This document shows positions 7,132-14,383 of a DNA stretch of 16,731 nucleotides, piece by piece. The stretch spans positions 1 to 16,731 of the forward strand of contig CBDUBC010000058.1 in NCBI GenBank assembly GCA_965365285.1, written 5' to 3'. The notes under the pieces are model-generated. The model saw only the letters and a program-made list of their open reading frames with translations, did not search any database and was not told the origin of the DNA. Both the position numbers and the translations under genes were made by a program. The DNA comes from JAURDE01 sp965365285. Its GTDB lineage: Bacteria > Bdellovibrionota > Bacteriovoracia > Bacteriovoracales > Bacteriovoracaceae. Position 1 is the first letter of the stretch. Each line of letters opens with the position of its first letter.

Positions 7132-8455
7132 TGAAACTCCTCTTCGTTTGAGTTATTTTAAAATAGATATAAGAGCCAGCGAGAAGGCCAAAATAAATTC
7201 CCGCTATATTTAAATTATTAATGGTCATCGAAATAAGGGCGATGGAAGAAAAGACCAACGCAATCGCTGGAAAGTAGGGATAGAAAGGTACTTTGTAGGG
7301 TCTTTCCATATGAGGATGATCCTTTCTCAGTTTAAAAAAGGAGATCATAGAAATCACATAAAGAGTAAGGGCCCCAAAGCAAGCAAGAGTAATGATCTCA
7401 CCTGTTTTTCCCGTAAACAAAGCAATAATTCCGATACCCATATTAAAAATAAGAGCAAGTGCCGGAGTTTTAAATTTTTTATGAGTGGTACCCAGTGCTC
7501 TTGGAAAATAACCTACTTTTCCAAACTCATAAGTCGATCTTCCCGCAGCTAGAATAATACCGTGAAAAGAGGCAACAAGACCAAAGATTCCAACGGAAAC
7601 AAGAAGATGCATAAGCCATGAGTTCTCTCCAACAATCTTAGACAGAGCAAGAGGAAGAGGGGTATCCACCGCATTTCCACCAGCACTGTCGTAAACGATC
7701 GCTTCCCATCCAGCGACACCAACTGAAGAAATAAAAGTAAGAATACAAAGAGCAACTAGAGTCAGAATAGCTGAGCCAAAACCAATCGAAATATTTCTTT
7801 GAGGGTTCTTTGTTTCTTCTGCGACGTTAGCGACTCCCTCAATAGCAAGAAAAAACCATATCGCAAAAGGAATGGCCGAAAAAATCCCACCAATTCCATT
7901 GGGAAGAGGATTCATACTAAACTTTTCGTAGCTAAAATGCGGTAGAGTCACACCAGAAAAAATAAGAAGTTCTACAATAGCAATGATCGTAATCACAAGC
8001 TCAAAACTGGCAGCAAGCTTGACGCCTCTAATATTCACAATCGTAAAAATAAAATAAGAAGCAATGGCTATTGGTAGGATAGTATTCCCTGTAGTGAAGG
8101 TATCGAGATAAGCGGCTATTGCAAAAGCGATCGCCGGAGGGGCAAAGATAAATTCAATATTTTGGGCCATTCCTGCAAGAAACCCCCATTCATTCCCTAG
8201 GGCTTTTTGAGTGTAATCAAAAGCTCCTCCCGCTTTAGGAATCGAACAGGCAAGTTCCGTATAACTAAAGGTAAAAGTGAGGTACATGATAATGACAAAG
8301 ACCGTAGCAATTGCCATTCCTAAAACTCCGCCTTCTGGGAGTCCTAAATTCCATCCAAAATACATTCCTGAAATAACGTAACCAACTCCAAGTCCCCACA
8401 GCATTACAGGACCAAGGCTACGCTCTAGACCACTGCCCTCATTATATTCATTCAT
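7121..8455 (-). CDS. APC-family amine/amino-acid permease, ethanolamine permease-like
   Basis: A 444-residue inner-membrane secondary transporter of the APC superfamily with about twelve hydrophobic segments. The N-terminal part (WGLGVGYVISGMYFGWNLGL, then SYTELACSIPKAGGAFDY) resembles the ethanolamine permease (Eat, 2A0305-type) branch more than the putrescine transporter PuuP; this is recognition from memory without a search. It begins at ATG 8455 with AGGG at a suitable distance, and its TAA lies inside the start of the ligase gene, which would couple uptake to the first enzyme. It is the first gene of the catabolic operon. APC membership is secure; the substrate is moderately so. Confidence 0.9.
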   Translation of the reverse strand: MNEYNEGSGLERSLGPVMLWGLGVGYVISGMYFGWNLGLPEGGVLGMAIATVFVIIMYLTFTFSYTELACSIPKAGGAFDYTQKALGNEWGFLAGMAQNIEFIFAPPAIAFAIAAYLDTFTTGNTILPIAIASYFIFTIVNIRGVKLAASFELVITIIAIVELLIFSGVTLPHFSYEKFSMNPLPNGIGGIFSAIPFAIWFFLAIEGVANVAEETKNPQRNISIGFGSAILTLVALCILTFISSVGVAGWEAIVYDSAGGNAVDTPLPLALSKIVGENSWLMHLLVSVGIFGLVASFHGIILAAGRSTYEFGKVGYFPRALGTTHKKFKTPALALIFNMGIGIIALFTGKTGEIITLACFGALTLYVISMISFFKLRKDHPHMERPYKVPFYPYFPAIALVFSSIALISMTINNLNIAGIYFGLLAGSYIYFKITQTKRSFSGA

Positions 8456-8460
8456 TATTT

Positions 8461-8500
8461 GACCCTAGAAATGGGTCATAGTAAGGCTGGGCCTATATAT
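8461..8500 (-). promoter_or_regulatory. Possible promoter and operator region of the catabolic operon
   Basis: The 68-base gap before the permease holds TATATA on the minus strand (8495-8500), a possible -10 element with only a poor -35. It also holds two short inverted repeats: AGGC-TGG-GCCT (8484-8494) and GACCC-TAGAAAT-GGGTC (8461-8477). The second lies just before the start codon and supplies the AGGG ribosome site. They could be a repressor site or a leader hairpin; both are short enough to be chance. Confidence 0.3.
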
Positions 8501-8523
8501 TGTCTTTTTGTGATGCAAAAGAA

Positions 8524-8973
8524 TTATTCAGAAAGGTAGAGACCATTTTCACTGGAGACAATCCAATGGCCTTGATTATTAATTTTACACGATGGATTAT
8601 CCCCCACTCCAAGACTTCTTCGATGAGGAATATTGTTAATGATAATCCCTTTCGGGCCGCAAACAATCCACTGACCAGATTCATTTAAATCCACATCAAA
8701 GGGTTCGGCGATGCTATTTCTTTCGAGGACTTTTTCTCCATTGAGATAAACTCCGTCTTTGTGGGCAAGAATCCACTCTTTTGAATCGTTAATTTTGACC
8801 CTAGCTTCCTCACTGAGTTTTTTTCTCATAATAGAATGACCATTAATATTTACCCCATTTTTCTGGGCAACAATCCAATCTCCGTTATTGTTAAGATCAT
8901 TAGAGTAAAACTCTGTTGCAGAGAGTCGAAAAGATAGAATCAATAATAGTATTACTTTCATAGAATTTTTCAT
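8524..8973 (-). CDS. Small exported protein of four 35-residue WIV repeats
   Basis: I do not recognise a named family. Residues 1-19 look like a Sec signal peptide (basic start, ILLLILSF core, cleavage near LSA-T). The mature part is almost wholly repeats with Trp33, Trp67, Trp102 and Trp137 spaced 34, 35 and 35 residues. The unit reads roughly D-L-N-x-x-G-x-WI(V/L)-x(4)-G-(V/L)-Y-L-N-G, seen in WIVAQKNGVNING, WILAHKDGVYLNG, WIVCGPKGIIINN and WIVSSENGLYLSE. The protein stops right after the fourth strand, so it may be a short, possibly truncated beta-repeat (propeller-like) protein acting outside the cytoplasm. The ATG at 8973 follows a run of A with no clear ribosome site; the Met at position 5 is an alternative. 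It lies 68 bases upstream of the permease on the same strand. Function is unknown. Confidence 0.75.
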   Translation of the reverse strand: MKNSMKVILLLILSFRLSATEFYSNDLNNNGDWIVAQKNGVNINGHSIMRKKLSEEARVKINDSKEWILAHKDGVYLNGEKVLERNSIAEPFDVDLNESGQWIVCGPKGIIINNIPHRRSLGVGDNPSCKINNQGHWIVSSENGLYLSE

Positions 8974-9305
8974 TTTTTTTAGCCTATCTAAAAATGAACC
9001 TTTCTTTAAGCTCAGAGTTTATATTCTGTTGATAATTTCTTCCACCTATCTAGATATTAATATGATTTTAATTTTATTAGGAAAGGAAAATTTTTCTTGA
9101 TTTAAACAACGCTTCCTTACCCTATGGGACCATTTGCAGTAAGATAAAATGATCTGATCAGGTTTTCCTCACTCCCTCAATTTTTTATAATCGCTTTAAT
9201 TTGGAAAATGATTCCTCTTAAATGAATATAAAAGAAATTTCAATTTTGTTTCAGTAATTATGAGGGTAATTTTCGAGAATGGTGCCCCCTAGTTGCCGAT
9301 TATAA
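8974..9305. other. AT-rich intergenic stretch
   Basis: No convincing gene was seen on either strand. The stretch contains a TATCTAGATA-type palindrome near 9047-9056, TATAAA on the minus strand near 9020 (a possible -10 for the repeat-protein gene), a TGATCA palindrome near 9156, and the 9-bp copy of the tRNA end at 9279-9287. Otherwise nothing was found. Confidence 0.6.
9279..9287 (+). repeat. 9-bp direct repeat of the tRNA-Leu 3' end (att-like)
   Basis: ATGGTGCCC here is identical to 9929-9937, which spans the CCA end and last acceptor-stem bases of the tRNA-Leu gene, in the same orientation. The two copies lie 650 bases apart and enclose only the ORF6N gene. This is the arrangement left by an element integrating at a tRNA end, but nine bases is short for an attachment core. 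Confidence 0.35.
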
Positions 9306-9821
9306 TCAACTTTCACTTTTAAAACCAATTTTCCTTCTCCTACTGTCATGGGCCGGAAGGCCTTCCTCCAAATTGTCGAGTCTCTCAAAAACTACTTTGA
9401 ACAATTGATCTGTCCCGGCCTCTAAACGATCCATTCTTCCACCTAACTCTCTCTCCAACATTAAAAAGCTTCTAAGTTTGGTAAATATCCTCATTATTGC
9501 AATATTTATCTCAATTGCAGTTTCAGACTTTAATACCGTAGAAAGCATGGCCACTCCATTTTCAGTAAATACAAAGGGTTGGTATCTCCGTCCACCTTTT
9601 CCCTCTTTTGAGGTCACAAATTGTGACCTCAGAGATTGATGTTCTTCAACACTCAATTGAAACATAAAATCATCTGGAAAACGTCTCAAATTTCTCTTAA
9701 CGGCCTGGTTAAGAACCTTTGTTTCAACGCCATAGAGCTTCGCCAAATCACTATCAAGCATTATTCTTTGACCGCGAATGATGTAAATCATCTCGTGAAT
9801 TTGCTCTAATTGAATATCCAT
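9306..9821 (-). CDS. ORF6N-domain (phage-type) DNA-binding protein
   Basis: A 171-residue protein with an N-terminal ORF6N domain, a DNA-associated domain common in phages, prophages and genomic islands. Characteristic text includes IRGQRIMLDSDLAKLYGVET (15-34), AVKRNLRRFPDDFMFQL, LRSQFVTSK and GGRRYQPFVFTENGVAMLS (about 77-95). After residue 110 there is a coiled-coil-like tail (ELGGRMDRLE, VVFERLDNLEEG) and a basic end. The ATG at 9821 has AGAGAGG a few bases upstream. It sits immediately downstream of tRNA-Leu with no related genes, so it looks like a lone cargo gene or island remnant. Its own role, regulatory or phage-defence related, cannot be told. Confidence 0.88.
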   Translation of the reverse strand: MDIQLEQIHEMIYIIRGQRIMLDSDLAKLYGVETKVLNQAVKRNLRRFPDDFMFQLSVEEHQSLRSQFVTSKEGKGGRRYQPFVFTENGVAMLSTVLKSETAIEINIAIMRIFTKLRSFLMLERELGGRMDRLEAGTDQLFKVVFERLDNLEEGLPAHDSRRRKIGFKSES

Positions 9822-9929
9822 GAAACCTCTCTAGTTACTAACCTTTGAGGTCTACATCATTTTAAAAAATCCAAATGGTATTTTTTAGTAGTTTTAAAAT
9901 ATTTTTTAGTTTTGAAAAATTTAAAGTGA

Positions 9930-10014
9930 TGGTGCCCAGGAGAGGACTTGAACCTCCACGCCTTTCGGCACTAGATCCTAAGTCTAGCGTGTATACCAAT
10001 TTCACCACCTGGGC
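9930..10014 (-). tRNA. tRNA-Leu (anticodon UAG)
   Basis: An 85-base class II tRNA on the minus strand. The acceptor stem GCCCAGG (10014-10008) pairs with CCTGGGC (9940-9934), followed by A and an encoded CCA (9932-9930). The anticodon stem CTAGA/TCTAG encloses the loop CTTAGGA, giving anticodon TAG, which reads CUA leucine codons. The long variable arm (TGCCGAAAGGCG) is typical of leucine tRNAs, and GGTTCAAGTCC is the T arm. The gene lies 56 bases after the ABC permease gene. Confidence 0.97.
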
Positions 10015-10031
10015 GCACCTGAAGAGACATC

Positions 10032-10060
10032 TTTTTACTGCCGCTCATATTATTTGGCAA
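10032..10060 (-). promoter_or_regulatory. Promoter for tRNA-Leu
   Basis: On the minus strand, TTGCCA (10060-10055, 5 of 6 consensus), a 17-base spacer and TAAAAA (10037-10032, 4 of 6). Transcription would begin near 10025, about ten bases before the tRNA 5' end. Found by eye. Confidence 0.45.
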
Positions 10061-10070
10061 GAGCTTTATG

Positions 10071-10964
10071 CTAAGATTTTCCCTTTAATTTTGGATCAAG
10101 AGCATCTCTAAGAGCATCTCCTAAAATATTAAAGGCAAGAACAACGATAAGCATAGCGAGCGTGGCCGATCCAAGCTGCCACCATACCCCTCTAGCAAGT
10201 TCAAGCTTAGAGTCGTCGATCATTGTTCCCCAACTCGGTCTTCCCTGCACTCCTAAACCTAAATATGAAAGGATAACCTCTGATTTAATAGCTACTTGAA
10301 ATTGCAGTGAAAAGTTAATAATCATGATATGAGTAACGTTTGGAAGAATGTGTTTAAAAAGGATTCTAAAATTAGATCCTCCAAGAGAAGAGACAGCATT
10401 AACGTAATCTCTATTTTTATGGCGAATAACCTCACCTCTCACGAGCCTGCAGAGAGAAACCCAACCAGTTAAACCAAGAGCGATATATACGGAAGTGACT
10501 CCTTTTCCTAGGATAAAGGTTATAGCCATAAGCATCATAATACTAGGAATAGAAGAGAAGGATGTATAAAACCAGACGATAAATTCATCTATTTTTCCAC
10601 CATAATAACCAGAAACCGCGCCTAAAACAGTACCAATAATGACGGCAATCGTTGAAGTCACAAAGCCAATCGACATGGCAATTTCAGCTCCTTTTATGGT
10701 TTTTAAAAGAACACTACGACCAAAGATATCAAGACCAAAAAGATACTCCGAAGAGGGTGGAGCATAACTTGGTCCAAGTTCTGTTGCCCAGTCCTGAGCA
10801 ATCAACCCCATAAAAGAAAGAAGAGCGACAATCAGGTAAACGGCAACAACAATTATCGCACCAAGGGCCATTCGATCTCTTGTTAATTGAACCCAAGCAT
10901 GACTCCAAAGAGATTTTGACTCGTCACTTTTATCAGTTAGATCAACAGCTGCTACATTCTCCAT
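10071..10964 (-). CDS. Peptide-type ABC importer permease, OppC/DppC family
   Basis: A 297-residue inner-membrane permease of the oligopeptide/dipeptide/nickel importer class. It has a cytoplasmic N-terminal tail, a first membrane helix near 32-54, the family motif GLDIFGRSVL (77-86), five further helices, and an EAA-type loop for the ATPase contact at about 188-209 (VNAVSSLGGSNFRILFKH, LP). The ATG at 10964 has AAGGA overlapping the OppB-like stop, nine bases away. Normally two ATPase genes (OppD and OppF types) follow; here the next item is tRNA-Leu. The partner ATPases must be elsewhere, shared, or lost. Substrate cannot be read from the sequence. Confidence 0.93.
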   Translation of the reverse strand: MENVAAVDLTDKSDESKSLWSHAWVQLTRDRMALGAIIVVAVYLIVALLSFMGLIAQDWATELGPSYAPPSSEYLFGLDIFGRSVLLKTIKGAEIAMSIGFVTSTIAVIIGTVLGAVSGYYGGKIDEFIVWFYTSFSSIPSIMMLMAITFILGKGVTSVYIALGLTGWVSLCRLVRGEVIRHKNRDYVNAVSSLGGSNFRILFKHILPNVTHIMIINFSLQFQVAIKSEVILSYLGLGVQGRPSWGTMIDDSKLELARGVWWQLGSATLAMLIVVLAFNILGDALRDALDPKLKGKS

Positions 10965-10973
10965 ACACTTTCC

Positions 10974-11915
10974 TTAATTGAGCCTTACTCTTGGATCGAC
11001 CAGAGTATAAAGAACATCGGTGATCACGGAAAAAACAATATAGGCTACGGCCGAAAGAACCGTAACCGCTTTAATAACAGGAAAATCAAGTGAGTTTACT
11101 GCATTAAGAGTCATACTTCCTAATCCTGGAATACTGAAAAAACTTTCAAGAAGTAGAGTTCCCAAAATTAGAAAAGGAATTTGAATAACTACATAAGTAA
11201 TAATCGGAATCATCGCATTTTTAAGGACGTGCTTAAAAAGAATGACTTTTTCAGTAAGACCCTTTGACTTCGCTGTTCGAACGTAATCTTGGTAGATTTC
11301 ATCGAGCATAATTGTTCTGTAAAATCGAACATCAGGTCCCACACTGAGAATCATCCAGATAATGATCGGAAGAATGACGTAGGGGATAAAGTAGGGAAAA
11401 CCGTGCTCATATCCTGATATTTCAAACCAACCTAGCTTGTAAGCAAAAAACCACTGTCCAAAGATGATATAGGCCAGAGATGAAATACTCATAAAGGCGA
11501 CACATATAAAGACCACAAACTTATCGATAAATTTTCCACGAAAAAAAGCGACGAGAAGAGAAATGGATATAGAAACAAGAGTTGCAAGAACAAAAGCTGG
11601 AAGAGTCAGCGTTAAACTTGGAATAGCTCCATTGGCGATCATGGTGTTAATTTCTTGTTTGGTGGCCCAGCTTCGACCAAAGTCAAAAGTAAAAGCAGAC
11701 TTCACAATATCAAGGTATTGAATGAAGTAAGGTCGATCCAAACCTAGCTCTCTTCGAAGAGATTCCATTTGCTCTACCGTGGCATGCTTACCAAGCATGA
11801 TAAGAGTTGGATCAGGGGAAACCACATTAAACAGAAGAAAGATGATCGCACATACTCCTAAAAGTATAGGAATAACATAGAGCATTCTTCTAACGATATA
11901 GACATAGATATTCAT
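10974..11915 (-). CDS. Peptide-type ABC importer permease, OppB/DppB family
   Basis: A 313-residue inner-membrane permease, the partner of the OppC-like gene. The N-terminus (YIVRRMLYVIPILLGVCAII) is the typical OppB/DppB first helix. LGLDRPYFIQYL (57-68) and the segment ending FDFGRSW (77-83) are family landmarks, and the EAA-type loop lies at about 211-233 (YVRTAKSKGLTEKVILFKH). The end, SVITDVLYTLVDPRVRL, is also typical. It lies 23 bases after the binding-protein gene and nine bases before the OppC-like gene, so the three form one transcription unit. Confidence 0.93.
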   Translation of the reverse strand: MNIYVYIVRRMLYVIPILLGVCAIIFLLFNVVSPDPTLIMLGKHATVEQMESLRRELGLDRPYFIQYLDIVKSAFTFDFGRSWATKQEINTMIANGAIPSLTLTLPAFVLATLVSISISLLVAFFRGKFIDKFVVFICVAFMSISSLAYIIFGQWFFAYKLGWFEISGYEHGFPYFIPYVILPIIIWMILSVGPDVRFYRTIMLDEIYQDYVRTAKSKGLTEKVILFKHVLKNAMIPIITYVVIQIPFLILGTLLLESFFSIPGLGSMTLNAVNSLDFPVIKAVTVLSAVAYIVFSVITDVLYTLVDPRVRLN

Positions 11916-11938
11916 GAAATCTCATTTTTAGCGAAGAA

Positions 11939-13687
11939 TTATAATTTCTTCAACAATTCCTTTTTCTCAGCAATGTCGATGTTAAGATACTTCGAATGCC
12001 CCCAATCAAAATCAGCGGCAACGTAGTTTTTCACCCAACCGTTAAAAAGGATAAAGTTTTGACGGTGCATTCCATAGATGAGTGGAACTTGTTCCATCGC
12101 AATTCTATTCATCTTTTCATAAAGCGCAGTTCTTTCTGGAGAATCCTGCATTACTGAAGCAGACTTATAAAGTTGATTAAATTCTGCATTATCGTAACCT
12201 GAGCCATTCGCTCCTGGAGACTTATTTGGTCCATAAAGAAGTTGAAGAAAGTTTTCTGCATCTGGATAATCTGCACCCCAACCAATTCCAAAGACCATCA
12301 CTTGTCGGTTATTTATCTTAGCCTGAAGTTGTGGCCAAGGGTTTGTAACAACTTTGACTTTAATTCCGATGAGTGCCATTTGGTTTTTAAAGAACTCACC
12401 CATTTGTCTTGATGTCGTATTAGAAGGGCAATCATATGTCATCTCTGGCAGTCCCTGCCCATTTGGATAACCAGCATCAGCGAGCATCTTTTTTGCTTTT
12501 TCAAGATCCTGACCTTGGTATGGGTTATTAAGGCCTGGAATATGACCAGCGATTCCTGGAGGAACAATCGACTGAGCAACCGTTGAAGTATTGTTATAAA
12601 AAAGTCTGTTACTTTCTTTAGGGTTGTAAGCTAGAGACATGGCCCGTCTTAATTTCACATTTTGAAAAAGATCAAGGTCGTGATTAAAAGCGATATAACT
12701 TAGATCAAGACCAGTACTTTTTACGAGACTGACTCCTCTCTTTGCAAAGTCCTCTACAAGATCATTATTTGGAGTAATAGCAGATTGAAAGTTATCTTTT
12801 GGAATCCCAATATAATCAAGTTTTCCTTTAGAGAAAGATAACCATCGCGGCTGCTCTTCTTTCATAATATTCACAACGATTTTTTCAACGAGGGGAAGTT
12901 TCTTTCCGGCGTCAACAAGAAATTTTTCATATTCTTCGGATGCCTCAGCAGGGTAAAGAACTTCTCTATATTTAGGATTCTTTGTGTATACAATTTTATT
13001 ACTTTGTTTAAATTCTGGAAGAATGAAGGGACCAGTTCCGACCGGATGATTAAGAAATTCCTTTCCATATTTTTCAACCACTTCTTTAGCAACGACATAA
13101 GTAAAAGGCATCGCAAGAGAATAAAGGAATTGAGGAAATGGTTTTTTGAGTTTGAACTGAAGAGTATATTTATCGATCGCTTGAAGACCTTCTATTGTTT
13201 CGTTGTAATCAACACTCTCAGCAGAAGCGTATTTTTCTCTCCACTCATCAAGTCCTTGAAGTTTACCGGAAATAACCCACCATCCAAGACCTTGAAGCTT
13301 TGGATCAGCAAGTCTCATGATGGAATAAACAAAGTCTTTCGCTTCAAGCTCTCGTCCTTTTCCACCAGGAAAAGCAGCATCATCATGGAAGAGGACACCT
13401 TTTTTAACTTTGATTTTATAGGTCAGACCATCTTCTGATACTTCTGGCATTCCGTCAGCAAGGTTAGGAATGAGGGTGTATGGTCTTTTAAGGTAGTGGT
13501 ATTCAAAAAGCCCTTCATAAACTCGAGCAATCTCTCCACCGGAGTAAGTATCATCAGCATAGATAGGATCCATACCCTTAATTTCAGCAGTTACTGCAAT
13601 ATTTAATACTTTTGTATCAAGGTCTCTATTCTTAGTACAAGAAGTCAGGATCAGAAAAGAAACAAGGACTAGGGATAAGATCTTCAT
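11939..13687 (-). CDS. Substrate-binding lipoprotein of a peptide-type ABC importer (SBP_bac_5 family)
   Basis: A large periplasmic binding protein (582 residues from the chosen start) anchored as a lipoprotein: a basic start, a hydrophobic core, and lipobox LTSC with the modified Cys at residue 17. The mature part matches family 5 binding proteins, with NIAVTAEIKGMDP at the beginning, NLADGMPEVSEDGLTYKIK, GTGPFIL, VKLRRAMSLAYN and the near-C-terminal IGWGADYPDAENFLQLLY. ATG 13687 is preferred over ATG 13702 because GGAG lies nine bases upstream of it, while 13702 has no ribosome site. It leads the importer operon. It could bind peptides or another solute; the binding pocket cannot be judged by eye. 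Confidence 0.92.
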   Translation of the reverse strand: MKILSLVLVSFLILTSCTKNRDLDTKVLNIAVTAEIKGMDPIYADDTYSGGEIARVYEGLFEYHYLKRPYTLIPNLADGMPEVSEDGLTYKIKVKKGVLFHDDAAFPGGKGRELEAKDFVYSIMRLADPKLQGLGWWVISGKLQGLDEWREKYASAESVDYNETIEGLQAIDKYTLQFKLKKPFPQFLYSLAMPFTYVVAKEVVEKYGKEFLNHPVGTGPFILPEFKQSNKIVYTKNPKYREVLYPAEASEEYEKFLVDAGKKLPLVEKIVVNIMKEEQPRWLSFSKGKLDYIGIPKDNFQSAITPNNDLVEDFAKRGVSLVKSTGLDLSYIAFNHDLDLFQNVKLRRAMSLAYNPKESNRLFYNNTSTVAQSIVPPGIAGHIPGLNNPYQGQDLEKAKKMLADAGYPNGQGLPEMTYDCPSNTTSRQMGEFFKNQMALIGIKVKVVTNPWPQLQAKINNRQVMVFGIGWGADYPDAENFLQLLYGPNKSPGANGSGYDNAEFNQLYKSASVMQDSPERTALYEKMNRIAMEQVPLIYGMHRQNFILFNGWVKNYVAADFDWGHSKYLNIDIAEKKELLKKL

Positions 13688-13741
13688 TTTGCGATACTCC
13701 ATCTAGTGGTTAATGTCGTTATGCCTTATACACAAGAAAGA

Positions 13742-14383
13742 TTACTTTTCCAATTTTAACTTGGAGCATTGATCAACATAAAGTTCAAGTTCGAACTCAG
13801 CTGCTCGATATGGAGTTTTCTTACCAACGGAAAAGCTAATTTTTTTATAAAACTGATTATATTCTGAGGCTTTGAGCAAAACCTTAGGAGTTTCAGAAAA
13901 GCGAACCTCAAAAAAATTGGACTTCTTACCCTTGATTTCTAGCCCATTGCATTGACCATTAAAGAACTCTCCTTTCGCTCTCAATTCACAATCTAAGGAC
14001 TGAGACAGAAGGGGCTCAAGGAAATACATGAGTTCCTGAAGATATTTATTGTACTTCCTTGGAAGTGCTGCTCTGGACTCAACAGAGTACTCTCCATCTT
14101 CTTTTTTTTTAATGCGGATGATTTCTTCTTTCCCAGGAAAAAAAAGTCCCATACTCCATTGAGTAAAATCATAGGTGGACTCATAAGAAAAACTTACTCG
14201 TTTTTCCTTTCTAGAGATTCTTCCCTTTCCCTCAGAATTTAGACAAAGTCTGGTGAACTCCTCTTCATAGATTCTTTTTTGGGGTGCAAGTGTGGAGCAT
14301 GATAAAAATATTAACGAGAGGCAGGCAATCTGACAGGAGATTGAGAAGTTTGAGCTTTTTGAAGGTTTTCCATAGCTTCTAAT
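13742..14383 (-). CDS. Small outer-membrane-type lipoprotein, possibly LolB-like, with non-standard start
   Basis: The first ATG in the frame is 14152 (136 residues), but the open frame continues upstream to 14395 and encodes a convincing lipoprotein signal: basic residues, then CQIACLSLIFLSC with lipobox LSC, the Cys codon being 14297-14299. The mature protein begins STLAPQKRIYEEEF. No ATG, GTG or TTG occurs in this upstream part. ATT 14383, preceded by AAAGG, would give a 27-residue signal; it is my tentative start. The gene overlaps the end of the TPR gene. The mature part (GKGRIS, SMGLFFPGKEEIIRI, then beta-rich text) is reminiscent of LolB/DUF4292-type carrier folds, and TPR genes sit beside lolB in other Gram-negatives. 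That function is a guess from fold and context. A frameshift or sequencing error at the 5' end is the alternative. Confidence 0.65.
   Translation of the reverse strand: MRSYGKPSKSSNFSISCQIACLSLIFLSCSTLAPQKRIYEEEFTRLCLNSEGKGRISRKEKRVSFSYESTYDFTQWSMGLFFPGKEEIIRIKKKEDGEYSVESRAALPRKYNKYLQELMYFLEPLLSQSLDCELRAKGEFFNGQCNGLEIKGKKSNFFEVRFSETPKVLLKASEYNQFYKKISFSVGKKTPYRAAEFELELYVDQCSKLKLEK

Noticed and set aside
2487..8455. Classical putrescine (Puu) degradation operon
   Set aside because: No FAD-dependent PuuB oxidase is present; an iron alcohol dehydrogenase takes its place and the permease resembles ethanolamine carriers, so a hydroxyl-bearing amine fits better.
9875..10111. Plus-strand frame across the tRNA gene
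   Set aside because: It reads through the antisense of tRNA-Leu and into the end of the permease gene; a common artefact of tRNA loci.
13004..13438. 144-residue plus-strand open frame
   Set aside because: It lies entirely opposite the well-supported binding-protein gene, has no ribosome site and its translation looks like antisense of that gene.
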